DNA of 64,000 nt from Halorhabdus amylolytica (lineage in GTDB: Archaea > Halobacteriota > Halobacteria > Halobacteriales > Haloarculaceae), in NCBI RefSeq assembly GCF_004944975.1, contig NZ_SPQG01000002.1:62001-126000 (forward strand), in the 5' to 3' direction. Numbering within the stretch: position 1 is the stretch's first letter; each line of letters starts with the position of its first letter. A model generated the notes under the pieces. That model did no database searches, was not told the origin of the DNA, and worked only from the letters and a program-made list of their open reading frames with translations. Below are positions 50,627-62,444 of the stretch, piece by piece. A program made the position numbers and the translations under genes.

Positions 50627-51972
50627 TCAGTACCTCACAAAGCGTCCTCAGATGACTGCTTCTGATGCGTGAGTTCTGTGTCGAAGAGAATCTATTGCCG
50701 ATACTCTCGAAGTAATCACGGATGAATTGGTGGGGGCTGTCGCTGTCGGCGGCGCTCAGCCGCCGACGTGACAGCGTTGCCACTCACGAAGCGACGTACT
50801 CGGTCGGTGACTAGCGGTGGAACCGGTCGTCTGGTGGCCGATTCGCGGGGACGGCCCGACGCACCGCGAGGGCCGTCCACGCAGCCCGTCGAACCATATT
50901 GATGAACTCCTTGTAGGGCCACCACCAGAGGCGACGCCCGCCTCGGCGGGGCGTCGCCACGTATTCGTGGTAGAGATACCGCCAGGCGTTCCGCAACAGC
51001 AGACTCACCACAACGTACAGCAGTCTCACTGTGGAATCTCGTGTTGTCGTCGTCGCTATCGCTTGCTCAGACAAGCGATAGCTCGACTCGATACCGAAGC
51101 GTTTCGAGTAGGTATCGAGCGTCGCGTGGTGTCTCGATGAACGGCGCGTCAGCGGCGTAGCCGTGACGCGCCACACCATTCTCGTCGTACCGTCCATTTA
51201 GGTACGTACAGTCGATGTAGACGGGGCTGATGACGTGGCTCCACCCTTTCGAGAGTTCCTGCTGAATCGTCTTCCCCCACTGGATGATCGGCATCACGTA
51301 GGCGTAGTTGTGTGCGTAGAGTAACGTGAGATACTTGCTGTCGTAGAATCCACGATCGAGGTAGACGGCCTTGACCTCGGAGTCAAGGCCGTCGAGAACA
51401 CCGGGGAACTCAGCGAGAACACTGCTGGCGGTATCGCCGTCTTGCAGACGGCGGACCGCCAGCGTATACCGTTTGTTCGACACACGCGCGTAGAGTGTGG
51501 CGTAAGCGTGGAACGCGGTGGTTCCGCGCTTTGCTTCGGAGTGGTAGAGGCCGTCTGTGTCGTCTTCGTCACCGTAGTAGGGCCGCAGTGAGGGTCTGCA
51601 TAGACCCCCACCTGCTCGGGAAGCAATTCGACAATATATCGCCGAAGGAGTGTGTTAGCGACTCGTTCGAGCCGTTCCGGCTCGAACTTCGTCCGGAGAT
51701 GGTAGAGGATCGTGTTTGTTGATGGCGAGTCTGCGCTGGAGCGACAGAGCGTAGAGACGAGGTCCCGTCGGCGGTCGCGCCGACGAGGACCTCGTAGATA
51801 TCCTCAGCATCGATTTCAGCATTTGCACCGAGGTCGAGAGCGACTTCCTCGTTGAGCGTATTGACGAGAAGTTAAGGAGCTGGTCCTCGTGGATTTCATT
51901 GTCTGCTTGCTTGTTGGAGTGCACATCCTCAGCAAGCAGACGTTCTAACTAACCAGCTTTGTGAGGTACTGA
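50627..51972. mobile_element. Decayed ISH3-like insertion sequence with inverted ends
   Basis: The ends TCAGTACCTCACAAAGC (50627-50643) and GCTTTGTGAGGTACTGA (51956-51972) are perfect 17-bp inverted repeats. They enclose 1346 bp, close to the roughly 1.4 kb of ISH3-family elements. The transposase reads on the minus strand in several frames (50811-51924). No clear target duplication is visible in the flanks. It is an inactivated copy; a related active element may exist elsewhere in the genome. Confidence 0.82.
50811..51924 (-). pseudogene. Frameshifted ISH3-family transposase
   Basis: The protein can be followed across frames. N-terminal KQADNEIHEDQLLNF (about 51880-51924), LPEQVGVYAD (about 51600-51626), then NKRYTLAVRRLQDGDTASSV and AVYLDRGFYDSKYLTLL (51294-51477) with a DDE-type Asp. 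Then VYIDCTYLNGRYDENGVARHG, and in another frame YSKRFGIESSYRLSEQAIAT with the Glu-containing motif, ending RRAVPANRPPDDRFHR. At least three frameshifts and an internal deletion near 51230 (GWSHVIS joined to PVYIDC) inactivate it. Confidence 0.85.
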
Positions 51973-52163
51973 GTATTACTAGCAACGATAGTGAGAGAAG
52001 TATATCTCGAACCAGTGTCTGTTCCTCGGGTGATTATTGCGCTGAATTCTGAAGTCTCTATCGTTATTAGTCCAATTTTAGTGTGGTATGTCGTGATCTC
52101 CGAACGAATTCCGTGGATCGGAGACGAGGACTAACCGTCGTTTCGCGGGGTTACAGTGCCGGA

Positions 52164-53138
52164 TTACTCCCCGCGCAGGTCCCACTCGTCGAAGCCGAGC
52201 GATTCGATCGCGTTCAGCCGGTCGCGTTCGGCGTCCGTGAAGGTAATCTCGCTGGCCTGCAGGTTCGCTTCCAGTTGGTCGATCGTACTGACGCCGACGA
52301 CGGGGATCGTCGGTTGTTCGCGGTCGAGCATCCACGCCTGGACGAGCGCGTTGCCGTCGACGCCCTTCCGTTCGGCGAGGTTCTCGACGAGTTCCATCTT
52401 GAGGCGGTTCTCCGATCGGACGTACCCGTCGGGGATGGGACGGTCGTCGCGGCCGTACGAGCCCTGGAGTGTCGGCGAGTACGGGAGGACGGTCAGCTCT
52501 TCCTGGTCACAGTAGTCGATCAGTTCGTCACCCGCCGGGAGTTGCCCGTCGAAGTCGGCGTCGCGGTCGGGGATCATGTACGAGAAGCGTGTCTGGACGG
52601 CTTCGAAGCGGGGCCAGCCCCGTTCGGCGGCGATCCGGTTGGCGCGCGCGATCCGCCAGGCGGGTACGTTGCTCGCCCCGAGATGCCGAACGTGACCGGC
52701 GTCGACGGCCCCGGCAAGCGTCTCCATCACGTCGACCTGTGGGGTGTCCGGGTCGTCGACGTGGACGTACAGCAGGTCGATCGTCTCGATCCCAAGTCGC
52801 TCGCGGCTGCGAGCGATCTCCTGTTCGATCAGATCCGGGTCGAGACTTCGGGGCACGTCACCGTAGCTGAATCCGAGCTTCGTCGCGATCGTCATCTCCT
52901 CGCGGAGGCCCCGCTCGTCGAGCCATTCGCCGACCAGCGGTTCGCTCTCGGGCTCGTCGTACCCCTCGACCCACGTCGCGTAGATGTTGGCAGTGTCGAG
53001 GAACCGACCACCGGCCTCGTAGTAGCGATCGAGCAACGCGAAGGACGTCTCGCGGTCGATCCGACTGCCGAAGTACATCGCCCCGAGAGAGAGTTCGCTC
53101 ACCGATTCGCCCGTCGCGCCGAGCGGTTTCGTTTTCAT
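52164..53138 (-). CDS. Aldo/keto reductase
   Basis: 324 residues from the ATG at 53138 (MKTKPLGATGE). TIM-barrel oxidoreductase with Asp in FLDTANIYAT, Tyr of the same stretch, Lys in ATKLGFSYG, and His in DLLYVHVDDPDTP (catalytic tetrad), plus C-terminal NADP-binding residues (PVVGVSTIDQLEANL). The tyrosine-containing IYATWVEG carries a short insertion relative to many members. The substrate cannot be told. It stands at the right edge of the decayed patch with normal GC content. Confidence 0.88.
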   Translation of the reverse strand: MKTKPLGATGESVSELSLGAMYFGSRIDRETSFALLDRYYEAGGRFLDTANIYATWVEGYDEPESEPLVGEWLDERGLREEMTIATKLGFSYGDVPRSLDPDLIEQEIARSRERLGIETIDLLYVHVDDPDTPQVDVMETLAGAVDAGHVRHLGASNVPAWRIARANRIAAERGWPRFEAVQTRFSYMIPDRDADFDGQLPAGDELIDYCDQEELTVLPYSPTLQGSYGRDDRPIPDGYVRSENRLKMELVENLAERKGVDGNALVQAWMLDREQPTIPVVGVSTIDQLEANLQASEITFTDAERDRLNAIESLGFDEWDLRGE

Positions 53139-53291
53139 GTCCGAACCGTCGTCGAGCAGATCCAAAAACGTTCGTGCCGTGGGAAGGGCGTGACGATCGA
53201 GAGTGGGACGCAATCTGTCCGGTTGTTCGGCGTCGTATCAAAACTACCATGCGTCCCGACTGCGAGAGTCGGCATACGAACGGTGGTATCC

Positions 53292-54404
53292 GTGACTGAG
53301 AAACGCGAATATACCGACGACTACCCCGAGAAGACGCTGTATATCCCCGGTCCCACCGAAGTCCGGGAGGAGGTCATCGAGGAGATGGCCCAGCCCATGT
53401 TCGGCCACCGGATGGACCGGATGACCGACCTTTACACGACGATCGTCGAGGACACCAAAGACTTCCTGGACACTGACAACGAGGTCATCATCCTCACGGC
53501 CTCCGGGACCGAGTTCATGGAGAGTTCGATCCTCAACCTTGTCGAGGAGAACGTCCTCGTGACGACCTGCGGGAGTTTCAGCGAGCGCCAGGCCAATGTC
53601 GCCCGTCGCCTCGGCAAAACCGTCGATACCCTCGAATACGAGTGGGGCCAGGCGGTCAAACCCGAGGACGTCCGGGAGGTCCTCGAACGCAGCGACACCG
53701 ACTACGACGCCGTCACCTGCGTGATGAACGAGTCCTCGACCGGGGTTCGGAACCCGATCGAGGAGATCGGCGACGTTGTCGCGGAGTACCCGGACACGTA
53801 CTTCGTCGTCGACGCCGTCTCCTCGCTTGGCGGCGATTACGTCGACATCGACGAGCATAACGTCGACGTGATCTTCACCTCTGTCCAGAAAGCATTCGCA
53901 ATGCCGCCTGGGCTCGCAGTCGCGGTCGTCAGCGATGACGCGTACGAACGCGAACTGGAGAAAGACAGTGCGTCGTGGTACGGTGGCTTCCAGCGGACGC
54001 TGGATTACTACGACCGGAAGGGACAGACCCACTCGACGCCCGCGATCCCGATCATGCTTGCCTACCGCAAGCAGATGAAGCACATGCTCGAGGAGACTCA
54101 CGACGAGCGTGACCGTCGCCACCGCGAGATGGCCGAGTACACCCACGAGTGGGCACGGGAACACTTCGATCTCTACGCCGAAGAGGACTACCGCTCCCAG
54201 ACGGTCACCTGCATCGAGAACACGCAGGGGATCGATGTCGCCGAGACCATCGAGCGGGTGTCCGACGAGTACGACATGGTGTTCGCGAACGGTTATGGCT
54301 CCCAGCTCGGCGAGAAGACGTTCCGCATCGGTCACATGGGCGAACACACCGTCGAGAGTGTCAAAGAACTGACCGACGCGATCGAGGACGTCGCCGGGCT
54401 GTAG
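53292..54404 (+). CDS. Class V aminotransferase (alanine-glyoxylate/serine-pyruvate type)
   Basis: 370 residues from the GTG at 53292 (MTEKREYTDDYPEKTLYIPG). PTEVREEV and the FGHRM segment at the N-terminus, ASGTEFME, DAVSSLGG, and PLP lysine in TSVQKAFAMPPG. The family makes glycine or serine from glyoxylate or hydroxypyruvate with a partner amino acid. The long open frame to 52083 is a shadow of the aldo/keto reductase gene on the other strand, so the start is within that ORF. Divergent from the reductase. Confidence 0.9.
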   Translation: MTEKREYTDDYPEKTLYIPGPTEVREEVIEEMAQPMFGHRMDRMTDLYTTIVEDTKDFLDTDNEVIILTASGTEFMESSILNLVEENVLVTTCGSFSERQANVARRLGKTVDTLEYEWGQAVKPEDVREVLERSDTDYDAVTCVMNESSTGVRNPIEEIGDVVAEYPDTYFVVDAVSSLGGDYVDIDEHNVDVIFTSVQKAFAMPPGLAVAVVSDDAYERELEKDSASWYGGFQRTLDYYDRKGQTHSTPAIPIMLAYRKQMKHMLEETHDERDRRHREMAEYTHEWAREHFDLYAEEDYRSQTVTCIENTQGIDVAETIERVSDEYDMVFANGYGSQLGEKTFRIGHMGEHTVESVKELTDAIEDVAGL

Positions 54405-54546
54405 GTCGAGTTACGTATTTTCAGGCGTCTCTGTCGCATTCCGGCGGGTTGGAATCGAGACGACCACCAACGCTCATTGCTATTTCCTACCAAGCCCCGG
54501 GTATGTCCAGCGAACGACCGACCGCTACGGGCCGCGTGGTCGGAGC

Positions 54547-54723
54547 CGGTACGTCCTGATGGAAGCCGGCCACGCTGCCGAGAACGTCTCCCTCCAGGCC
54601 GAGGCTCTCGACCTCTCGACGGTCGTGGTCGGCGCGTTCCGGGATGACGACGTTCGCTCGCTACCCGATCTGTCCGACGAGCACCGGCCACTGTCCGTCA
54701 TTCCAGTCGGTCACCGACCGTAA
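54547..54723 (+). pseudogene. C-terminal remnant of a SagB-type nitroreductase
   Basis: Reads YVLMEAGHAAENVSLQAEAL, DLSTVVVGAFRDDDVRSLP and PLSVIPVGHRP to a stop at 54721-54723. The EAGHAAxN and VVGAF patterns are the C-terminal FMN-binding end of the SagB/ThcOx dehydrogenases. The rest of the gene (about 150-200 residues) is missing. A short out-of-frame start at 54503 (MSSERPTATGRV) may be a deletion junction. A membrane ORF follows four bases after the stop. Confidence 0.7.
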
Positions 54724-54727
54724 ATGG

Positions 54728-54972
54728 GTGATTGCTGTGTCGGCTCGTTTCATACTCGTCCCGGCGGTCGTCACGTTCGATCATTACGGCCTGGCGCGGG
54801 CAGCCGTCGTACTCGGCGCGCTGACGCTGATCTCGGGGATCGCACTGATTTTCGACCGTCGCGGCTGGATCGGTGACGATCGACTGTTCGTCGCCTTGCG
54901 GGTCGCTCACGTCATCGTCAGCGTGTTCATGACGCTGGACCTCCTGGGTGCGTATCTGGTGACGCCCGTGTG

Positions 54973-54973
<1 letters not shown>
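54728..54973 (+). CDS. Small membrane protein (81 aa), uncertain start
   Basis: From a GTG at 54728: three hydrophobic helices (about 3-16, 25-42, 58-80), with a FDRRGWIGDD loop between the second and third. The stop TGA overlaps the start of the 82-bp repeat element by one base. It may be an intact small gene or the C-terminal part of a larger one lost with the nitroreductase. No function is assigned. Confidence 0.45.
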
Positions 54974-57295
<2,322 letters not shown>

Positions 57296-57396
57296 GCGAG
57301 CACCGCCCGGGATCGGACGCTGACGACCGTCGTCGTCACGACCCATTTTGACGCATCCCGCGCTCATATACCCGTCCAGCCTGAATACTGTCTCCA

Positions 57397-58149
57397 ATGA
57401 GTCTCGAATCGGCCGGTACCCTTCATAAAGTCCCACGCACGGACGTCTCCCAGAACCAGGGCAAGTTCCGGACGCACTTCAACTTCCCCGGGCGGAACCT
57501 CCCCGAGCACGACGACCACGGGTACGGCCCGCTGGCGACCGTCGTCGAGTCGTTCATGGATCCCGACACGCTCATTTCGATGCACCAGCACCGCAACGAG
57601 GAGATCATCTCGTGGGTGCCCGCGGGCGTGATGCGCCACGACGACGGCGAGGGGAACAAGTTCGTCACCGATCCCGAGCACCTCTTGGTGATGAACGCCG
57701 GCAGCGGCTTCTGGCACGAGGAGCGAACGCTCGCCGAGGACCCGCCGCTGCGGATGCTCCAGATCTTCGTCCGCCCCCACAGCCTCGACCTCGAGCCAGA
57801 CATCCAGCACGAACCGATCCCTGAGCCGGTCGACGGCGAGTGGCGACACCTCTTCGGCCCCGAGGGATCGGATGCGCCGCTTTCCGTCCGCAACGCGGTC
57901 CACTTCTACGACGTCCATCTCGCGGCGGGGGACCGCACCGACCTACCGACCGAGCCGGGGTGGGACACGTACTTCTACGTCTTTGACGGGGCGGTCACTA
58001 CCGAAGACACGTACTTTGGGCAGACCGAGAGCGGGTTGCTCGTCGACGGAGGGGAGACGACAGTCACTGCCCGGGAGGATACACTGCTCGTCGCGTTCCG
58101 CATCCATCCCGACGCACCGATCACCCGTCAGGGGACGATCGGTCGATAA
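57397..58149 (+). CDS. Pirin-family protein
   Basis: 250 residues in two cupin domains. N-terminal cupin with the metal-ligand region HQHRNEEIISWVPAG (His ligands) and GFWHEE; second cupin shorter and without the ligand set. Some members show quercetinase activity; regulatory roles are reported in others. The N-terminus is well conserved, including the FNFPGRNLPEHDDHGYGPL stretch. It follows ligA by 100 bases in the same direction. Confidence 0.9.
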   Translation: MSLESAGTLHKVPRTDVSQNQGKFRTHFNFPGRNLPEHDDHGYGPLATVVESFMDPDTLISMHQHRNEEIISWVPAGVMRHDDGEGNKFVTDPEHLLVMNAGSGFWHEERTLAEDPPLRMLQIFVRPHSLDLEPDIQHEPIPEPVDGEWRHLFGPEGSDAPLSVRNAVHFYDVHLAAGDRTDLPTEPGWDTYFYVFDGAVTTEDTYFGQTESGLLVDGGETTVTAREDTLLVAFRIHPDAPITRQGTIGR

Positions 58150-58169
58150 CGTCGATCGAGTCGATCCGC

Positions 58170-59006
58170 TCAGAGATCAGTCGTCTGGAACCGCCAGAAC
58201 CCGATCGCGAGCGGCAGGACGATCCACGCGAGGACGACGAACCCGGCGAAGACCGGCTCCTGGTACCACGGGGGACTCGCCCCCACGGCCCCCGGCGCGA
58301 GCGGGAAGTCACCGAGCAGATCCGGGAGGAACGGCTGGGCGAGGTTCCGGAGCCCGGCAAACGGCGACAGCTGGTTGAACACGACCGCCCACTCGGGCCG
58401 CGGGCCCGCCGGGATCGAGAGGCCGCCGATCACGTACCGGATTCCGGTGGGGATGAGCGACCACAGCTGGAAGACGAATAGCAGGAAGGCGCCGAAGGAG
58501 CCGCCAGCGGCAATCGTCGTGGACCTCGTCAGCGCCGAAATGCCGAGTGCGATCGCCGCGAAGATCACCCCGATCGCCCAGACGAGGAGAAACGTCCCGA
58601 CGAGTAGTCCCGCCTCAAACGGCGCGCCCATCGCCGTCGCCACCGCTATCGCGAGGACGAACGTCACCAGGAGGATGGCGGTCGAGATTGCGACACGTCC
58701 GATGAAGCTCCCGAGGACGATCGCGTGTCGGGAAAACGGCAAACTCAACAGGACCGATAGCTCGCCAGTCGCCCGCTTGCCCACGATGTCGCCCTGGCTG
58801 ATGGTCAATGCTGCGATCGGCGCGAGAAAGCCAAAGAGGTTGAGCAGGAAGAACGGGAGGATTCTCGCATCGGCCATGGCGCTGTTGTCTCCGACGAAGT
58901 ACCCGATTCCGAGTCCGACGAGGCCGAACAGCGCCAGCAGGTAGTACAGCTGTCGTTCCCGACGGGAATCGTCGAAGTCCTTGCGGGCGATCTGCAACCA
59001 GCGCAT
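58170..59006 (-). CDS. ABC-2-type transporter permease
   Basis: 278 residues from the ATG at 59006 (MRWLQIARKDF). Six membrane helices, with the ABC-2/NosY-like start RKDFDDSRRERQLYYLLALF and the SQGDIVGKRATGELSVLLSLPFSR loop between helices 2 and 3. The C-terminus is GFWRFQTTDL. It forms an exporter with the ATPase that ends two bases upstream of its start. Cargo is unknown. A paralogous exporter lies at 60579-62317. Confidence 0.88.
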   Translation of the reverse strand: MRWLQIARKDFDDSRRERQLYYLLALFGLVGLGIGYFVGDNSAMADARILPFFLLNLFGFLAPIAALTISQGDIVGKRATGELSVLLSLPFSRHAIVLGSFIGRVAISTAILLVTFVLAIAVATAMGAPFEAGLLVGTFLLVWAIGVIFAAIALGISALTRSTTIAAGGSFGAFLLFVFQLWSLIPTGIRYVIGGLSIPAGPRPEWAVVFNQLSPFAGLRNLAQPFLPDLLGDFPLAPGAVGASPPWYQEPVFAGFVVLAWIVLPLAIGFWRFQTTDL

Positions 59007-59007
59007 C

Positions 59008-59913
59008 TCAGACACCCCCCGTGTAGGCGGCGAACAGATCCTCCAGGCTCGCCTCGCTGGTCTCGATGTTTTCGACGGTCGCGCCCGCGTCCTGACAGGA
59101 ACGGACCACGGCGCCCTTCGCGGGATTCTCACACCCGACTGTAACGGTATCCTCCTCGACTCGAACCGACGTGACGCCCTCGAGGTCTTCGAGGTCCGTC
59201 ACCAGACCGTCGGGGACGGCGTCGAGGACGATGGCCATCTCGCCCGTCGTCCCGGCGGCCTCCCGGAGCCCGTCGATGGAGTCGACGGCAACGAGATTAC
59301 CCGCATCGAGGATGCCCACACGATCACAGACGGCCTCGACCTGTTCGAGGATGTGACTCGAGAAGAACACCGTCGCGCCCCGGTCGGCCTCCTCGTGGAC
59401 GATCTGTCGCATCTGTCGTGCCCCGTTGGGATCGAGGCCGGTCGTCGGTTCGTCCAGGATGAGCAACTCGGGCTCGCCGACTAAGGCCATCCCGAGCATC
59501 AGGCGCTGAGTCATCCCTTTCGAGTAGCCGCTGGCGGGGCGATCGGCGGCGTGGGCGATCCCGACCCGCTGTAAGATGGCGTCGGGGTCGTCGTCGGCGT
59601 CCTTGGCCTCGACGGTGAACGCGACGTGCTGGCGACCGGTCATCTCGCCGAGTGGCCCGAACTGTTCGGGCAACACGCCCGTCCGTTCCCGAATAGCGAC
59701 GGTTTCGTCCTGTGCATCCATTCCCAGAACGGTAGCCTGACCGGCGGTCGGGCGGGCGTGATCGAGCAGGATATCGATCGTCGTGGACTTGCCCGCGCCG
59801 TTCGGGCCGAGGAAGCCGAACACCTCGCCGTCCTCGACGGTCAGGTCAACTCCCTGGAGGGCTGTGACGTCACCGTACGTCTTGGTGACGCCAGTAAGGT
59901 CGATGGCGACCAT
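59008..59913 (-). CDS. ABC transporter ATP-binding protein
   Basis: 301 residues from the ATG at 59913 (MVAIDLTGVTKTYGD); the longer frame upstream overlaps the membrane-protein gene and is rejected. Walker A GPNGAGKST, Q-loop PEQFG, signature YSKGM, Walker B LLILDEPTTGLDP, H-loop SSHILEQ. The C-terminal 80 residues form a regulatory domain. It ends two bases before the permease. Its N-terminal 200 residues resemble the ATPase at 61406-62317, indicating a duplicated exporter. Confidence 0.93.
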   Translation of the reverse strand: MVAIDLTGVTKTYGDVTALQGVDLTVEDGEVFGFLGPNGAGKSTTIDILLDHARPTAGQATVLGMDAQDETVAIRERTGVLPEQFGPLGEMTGRQHVAFTVEAKDADDDPDAILQRVGIAHAADRPASGYSKGMTQRLMLGMALVGEPELLILDEPTTGLDPNGARQMRQIVHEEADRGATVFFSSHILEQVEAVCDRVGILDAGNLVAVDSIDGLREAAGTTGEMAIVLDAVPDGLVTDLEDLEGVTSVRVEEDTVTVGCENPAKGAVVRSCQDAGATVENIETSEASLEDLFAAYTGGV

Positions 59914-59990
59914 GCACGCCGTTCCAGGGGAACTGTCATAATCCTGTCGTTCGCGGGTGGCATCACTGAGCCGGATGTGGCGGCTCGTCG

Positions 59991-60449
59991 CTACCCGACG
60001 TATCGGTTCCGGACCGAACGCGAAAGCGAGAACGACAGCATAGTGATGGCCAACAGGAGGTTCGGAACCTGCAAACGCTCGCCGAAACCGACGACCCATC
60101 CTTCGGCCAGTACCCAGGCGATCAGAGCGACCGATACCCCGACGGCCCCCCACCACGCCCACCGTCGCTCCCGCGTGAGGCCGACGACTACCAGGATCGG
60201 CCCGAGACCGAGAACGACAAACAGAACGATACCCGGGAGGAGAAAATCACTAAACGGTGACCCGGACAGTTCGGCAGTCGAGAGTCCGACGAGATCACCG
60301 GACGGGTCGACGATGAACTGACCGCCGCCGAGGAGCCCCCGAACGCCGAGGGAGCCTGTGAGAACAATCAATAGCCACGCCATTACCGGTCGATCTCGCC
60401 ACGTCTGGACCGTCCCTATTGACGGCAACCGATCGAGCATCCCCGTCAC
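59991..60449 (-). CDS. Four-helix membrane protein (152 aa)
   Basis: Hydrophobic segments at about 22-42, 70-92, 98-118 and 125-145. A TGMLDRLP start and a basic C-terminal tail ending RSVRNRYVG. An internal ATG at 60440 (MLDRL) is possible. It may be an accessory subunit of one of the flanking ABC exporters because it lies between them on the same strand. The 82-bp element lies just upstream of its start. Confidence 0.6.
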   Translation of the reverse strand: MTGMLDRLPSIGTVQTWRDRPVMAWLLIVLTGSLGVRGLLGGGQFIVDPSGDLVGLSTAELSGSPFSDFLLPGIVLFVVLGLGPILVVVGLTRERRWAWWGAVGVSVALIAWVLAEGWVVGFGERLQVPNLLLAITMLSFSLSRSVRNRYVG

Positions 60450-60476
60450 TACCCTATGGACGGTCGCCGGGCACTG

Positions 60477-60558
60477 ATACGGATTATTGTCGATTATTTC
60501 CGAATGACGCCGACCCGGGGGTCGACAGATACCGGTACATCACGACAATAATCCGTAT
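60477..60558. repeat. 82-bp inverted-end element, copy 2
   Basis: Same 16-bp inverted ends (60477-60492, 60543-60558) and inner hairpin as copy 1, with four differences, same orientation. It lies between the start of the 152-aa membrane protein gene and the end of the ABC permease gene. The distance between copies is 5504 bp. Confidence 0.85.
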
Positions 60559-60578
60559 GAAACGTTGTGAACGGCCGA

Positions 60579-61409
60579 TCAGAGGTCCACCTTCGAGAAG
60601 CGCCAGTAACCGATCGCGAGCGGGACGACCAGCCAGAGTACGAGTATGACAATTCCGATCCACGGCGTCTGGTAGAACGCGTCGGCTGTGGTTTCGTCCG
60701 CCGGGCCGATGTCGCCGGGAATGAGCGCAGTCAGACCTGTCGTATATGCTGCGCTGGGTGGTATCTGTGCGAGAATGTCGATCCATGCGGGATCGTCACT
60801 CAGGAACGGGAGTTCCCTGGAGATCCAGGAGATACCGATCAAGACGCCACCCCAGAGCAGTTCGAAGACGAAGAAAAAGCTGATTGTCAGCATCGAAGCG
60901 CGGCTGGTCGATCCCGTCAGTGCCGAGAGGCCCACTATGATGGAAATGTACGTAAGGACGAAAATAAGCGACATCAACAACAGCGCGCCAAGCGCGACGG
61001 GTGCAACTTCGCCCATCAGCGCGGCCCCGAGGGCTGCCCCCGCGAGCAGACCAATCAACGTTGGGACCGCAAGCGTCGCGCTCCGCCCGAATACCTTGCC
61101 CAGCAGGACGTCCCGTCGGGTGTGCGGTAGCGAAAGGAGGATCTTGATCGATCCACTCTCACGCTCACCCGCGATTGCTTTGTAAGCGATCACGATCGCC
61201 GTAATCGAGACGAACAGCGTGATCTGGCTGGCGAGGAAGTACGCTAGTCCCTTCGCTGTCTGTGCTTCGATACCTATCTCCGCCGTGAACCCGGCGAACA
61301 CGTAGGCGATCAGCAGCGACAGCAGGACGAAAAGGGCTGAGAGCCCCCACAGCGCTTTCGATCGAAGGGCGTCCTGGAAGTCCTTCTTGGCAACGGCGAG
61401 CGTACTCAT
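60579..61409 (-). CDS. ABC-2-type transporter permease, paralogue
   Basis: 276 residues, six membrane helices, start MSTLAVAKKDFQDALRSKALW. The loop AGERESGSIKILLSLPHTRRDVLLGKV is the ABC-2 counterpart of the loop in the other permease, and the C-terminus GYWRFSKVDL is almost the same as its paralogue's end GFWRFQTTDL. Start overlaps the ATPase stop by four bases. The pair is probably a translationally coupled exporter. Confidence 0.88.
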   Translation of the reverse strand: MSTLAVAKKDFQDALRSKALWGLSALFVLLSLLIAYVFAGFTAEIGIEAQTAKGLAYFLASQITLFVSITAIVIAYKAIAGERESGSIKILLSLPHTRRDVLLGKVFGRSATLAVPTLIGLLAGAALGAALMGEVAPVALGALLLMSLIFVLTYISIIVGLSALTGSTSRASMLTISFFFVFELLWGGVLIGISWISRELPFLSDDPAWIDILAQIPPSAAYTTGLTALIPGDIGPADETTADAFYQTPWIGIVILVLWLVVPLAIGYWRFSKVDL

Positions 61410-62317
61410 CGGTCTCCCTCCGTGTAGTTCATGAATATCTCTTCGAGTGACGTCTCTTCCGTTCGGAAGTCCATCACTTCGTGGCCGGCGTCCTCCAGTG
61501 CTGAGAGAACCCGCGTCTTCGAGCCGTTGCCGACCGAGACCACTAGTCCGCCGTCCTGGCGCCGGACGTCCGTGACGCCATCGACACCTTCGACGACGGC
61601 GATGGCGTCGTCGGTGACGTCCGCGAGTTCGACCCGCAGCGTCGCACCGTCGCCGGCCGCCTCGCGCAGTCCGTCGATGGAGTCGACGGCGACGAGTTCG
61701 CCCGCCCGGAGGATGCCGACCCGATCACAGACGGCTTCGACCTGTTCGAGGATGTGACTCGAGAAGAACACCGTAGCCCCCCGATCACGCTCCTCGCGGA
61801 CGATCTCGCGGATCTCCCGCGCGCCAGCGGGGTCCAGCCCCGTCGAGGGTTCGTCGAGGATGAGCAGTTCGGGCTCGCCAACCAGCGCCATCGCCAGCGT
61901 GAGGCGCTGTTTCATCCCTTTCGAGTAGCCGCCGGCCTTCCGGTCGGCGGCCTCGAGGATCCCGACCCGCTCTAAGAGCGCGGACGGGTCCGCGTCGACG
62001 TTCTTCGAGTCGATGACGAACTCGACGTGTTGGCGACCCGTCAGTCGACTGTATACCTGATACCCCTCGGGAAGGACGCCGGTTCGCCGACGGATCTCCT
62101 GTGACTGTTGCTGTGCGTCCATCCCGAGGACTGTCGCCGATCCCTCTGTCGGGCGAACGAAGTCGAGAAGGATGTTGATCGTCGTCGACTTCCCCGCCCC
62201 GTTGGGTCCCAGAAAGCCGAAGATTTCCCCCTCCTCGACGCGGAGGTCGACCCCGTCCAGCGCGAGGACGCCGCCCCCGTACTCCTTGCCCAATCCACTC
62301 GTTTCGATGGCTACCAT
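61406..62317 (-). CDS. ABC transporter ATP-binding protein, paralogue
   Basis: 303 residues. Walker A GPNGAGKST, Q-loop LPEGYQV, signature YSKGM, Walker B LLILDEPSTGLDP, H-loop SSHILEQ. C-terminal domain about 220-303. Overlaps the permease start by four bases. A box A (CTTATAAACG on plus, 62345-62354) lies 28 bases upstream of the ATG, facing the divergent winged-helix gene. The ATPase resembles the one at 59008-59913 more than ordinary family members. Confidence 0.93.
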   Translation of the reverse strand: MVAIETSGLGKEYGGGVLALDGVDLRVEEGEIFGFLGPNGAGKSTTINILLDFVRPTEGSATVLGMDAQQQSQEIRRRTGVLPEGYQVYSRLTGRQHVEFVIDSKNVDADPSALLERVGILEAADRKAGGYSKGMKQRLTLAMALVGEPELLILDEPSTGLDPAGAREIREIVREERDRGATVFFSSHILEQVEAVCDRVGILRAGELVAVDSIDGLREAAGDGATLRVELADVTDDAIAVVEGVDGVTDVRRQDGGLVVSVGNGSKTRVLSALEDAGHEVMDFRTEETSLEEIFMNYTEGDR

Positions 62318-62444
62318 AGCGACCGTGGGTACCGCTGGCTTTCACTTATAAACGTACGTCGGCCTTCACTCCCTGAAGGTAAACACACGTGATAGGTACG
62401 TGGGATACTATCAATTTAAGTGATGGACAGTGCAACCGGTGTGC
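62318..62444. promoter_or_regulatory. Divergent promoter region between exporter and winged-helix regulator
   Basis: Box A of the exporter operon (minus) at 62345-62354; box A of the regulator (plus), AATTTAAG, at 62413-62420. Between them are a palindrome ACGTACGT (62352-62359) overlapping the first box A, and an inverted repeat TGATAG (62390-62395) / CTATCA (62408-62413), 12 bases apart, touching the second. These suit binding by the regulator itself. Confidence 0.5.

Noticed and set aside
52083-53291. Long plus-strand open frame running into the aminotransferase
   Set aside because: It is the reverse shadow of the aldo/keto reductase gene; the aminotransferase homology begins only at about 53295.
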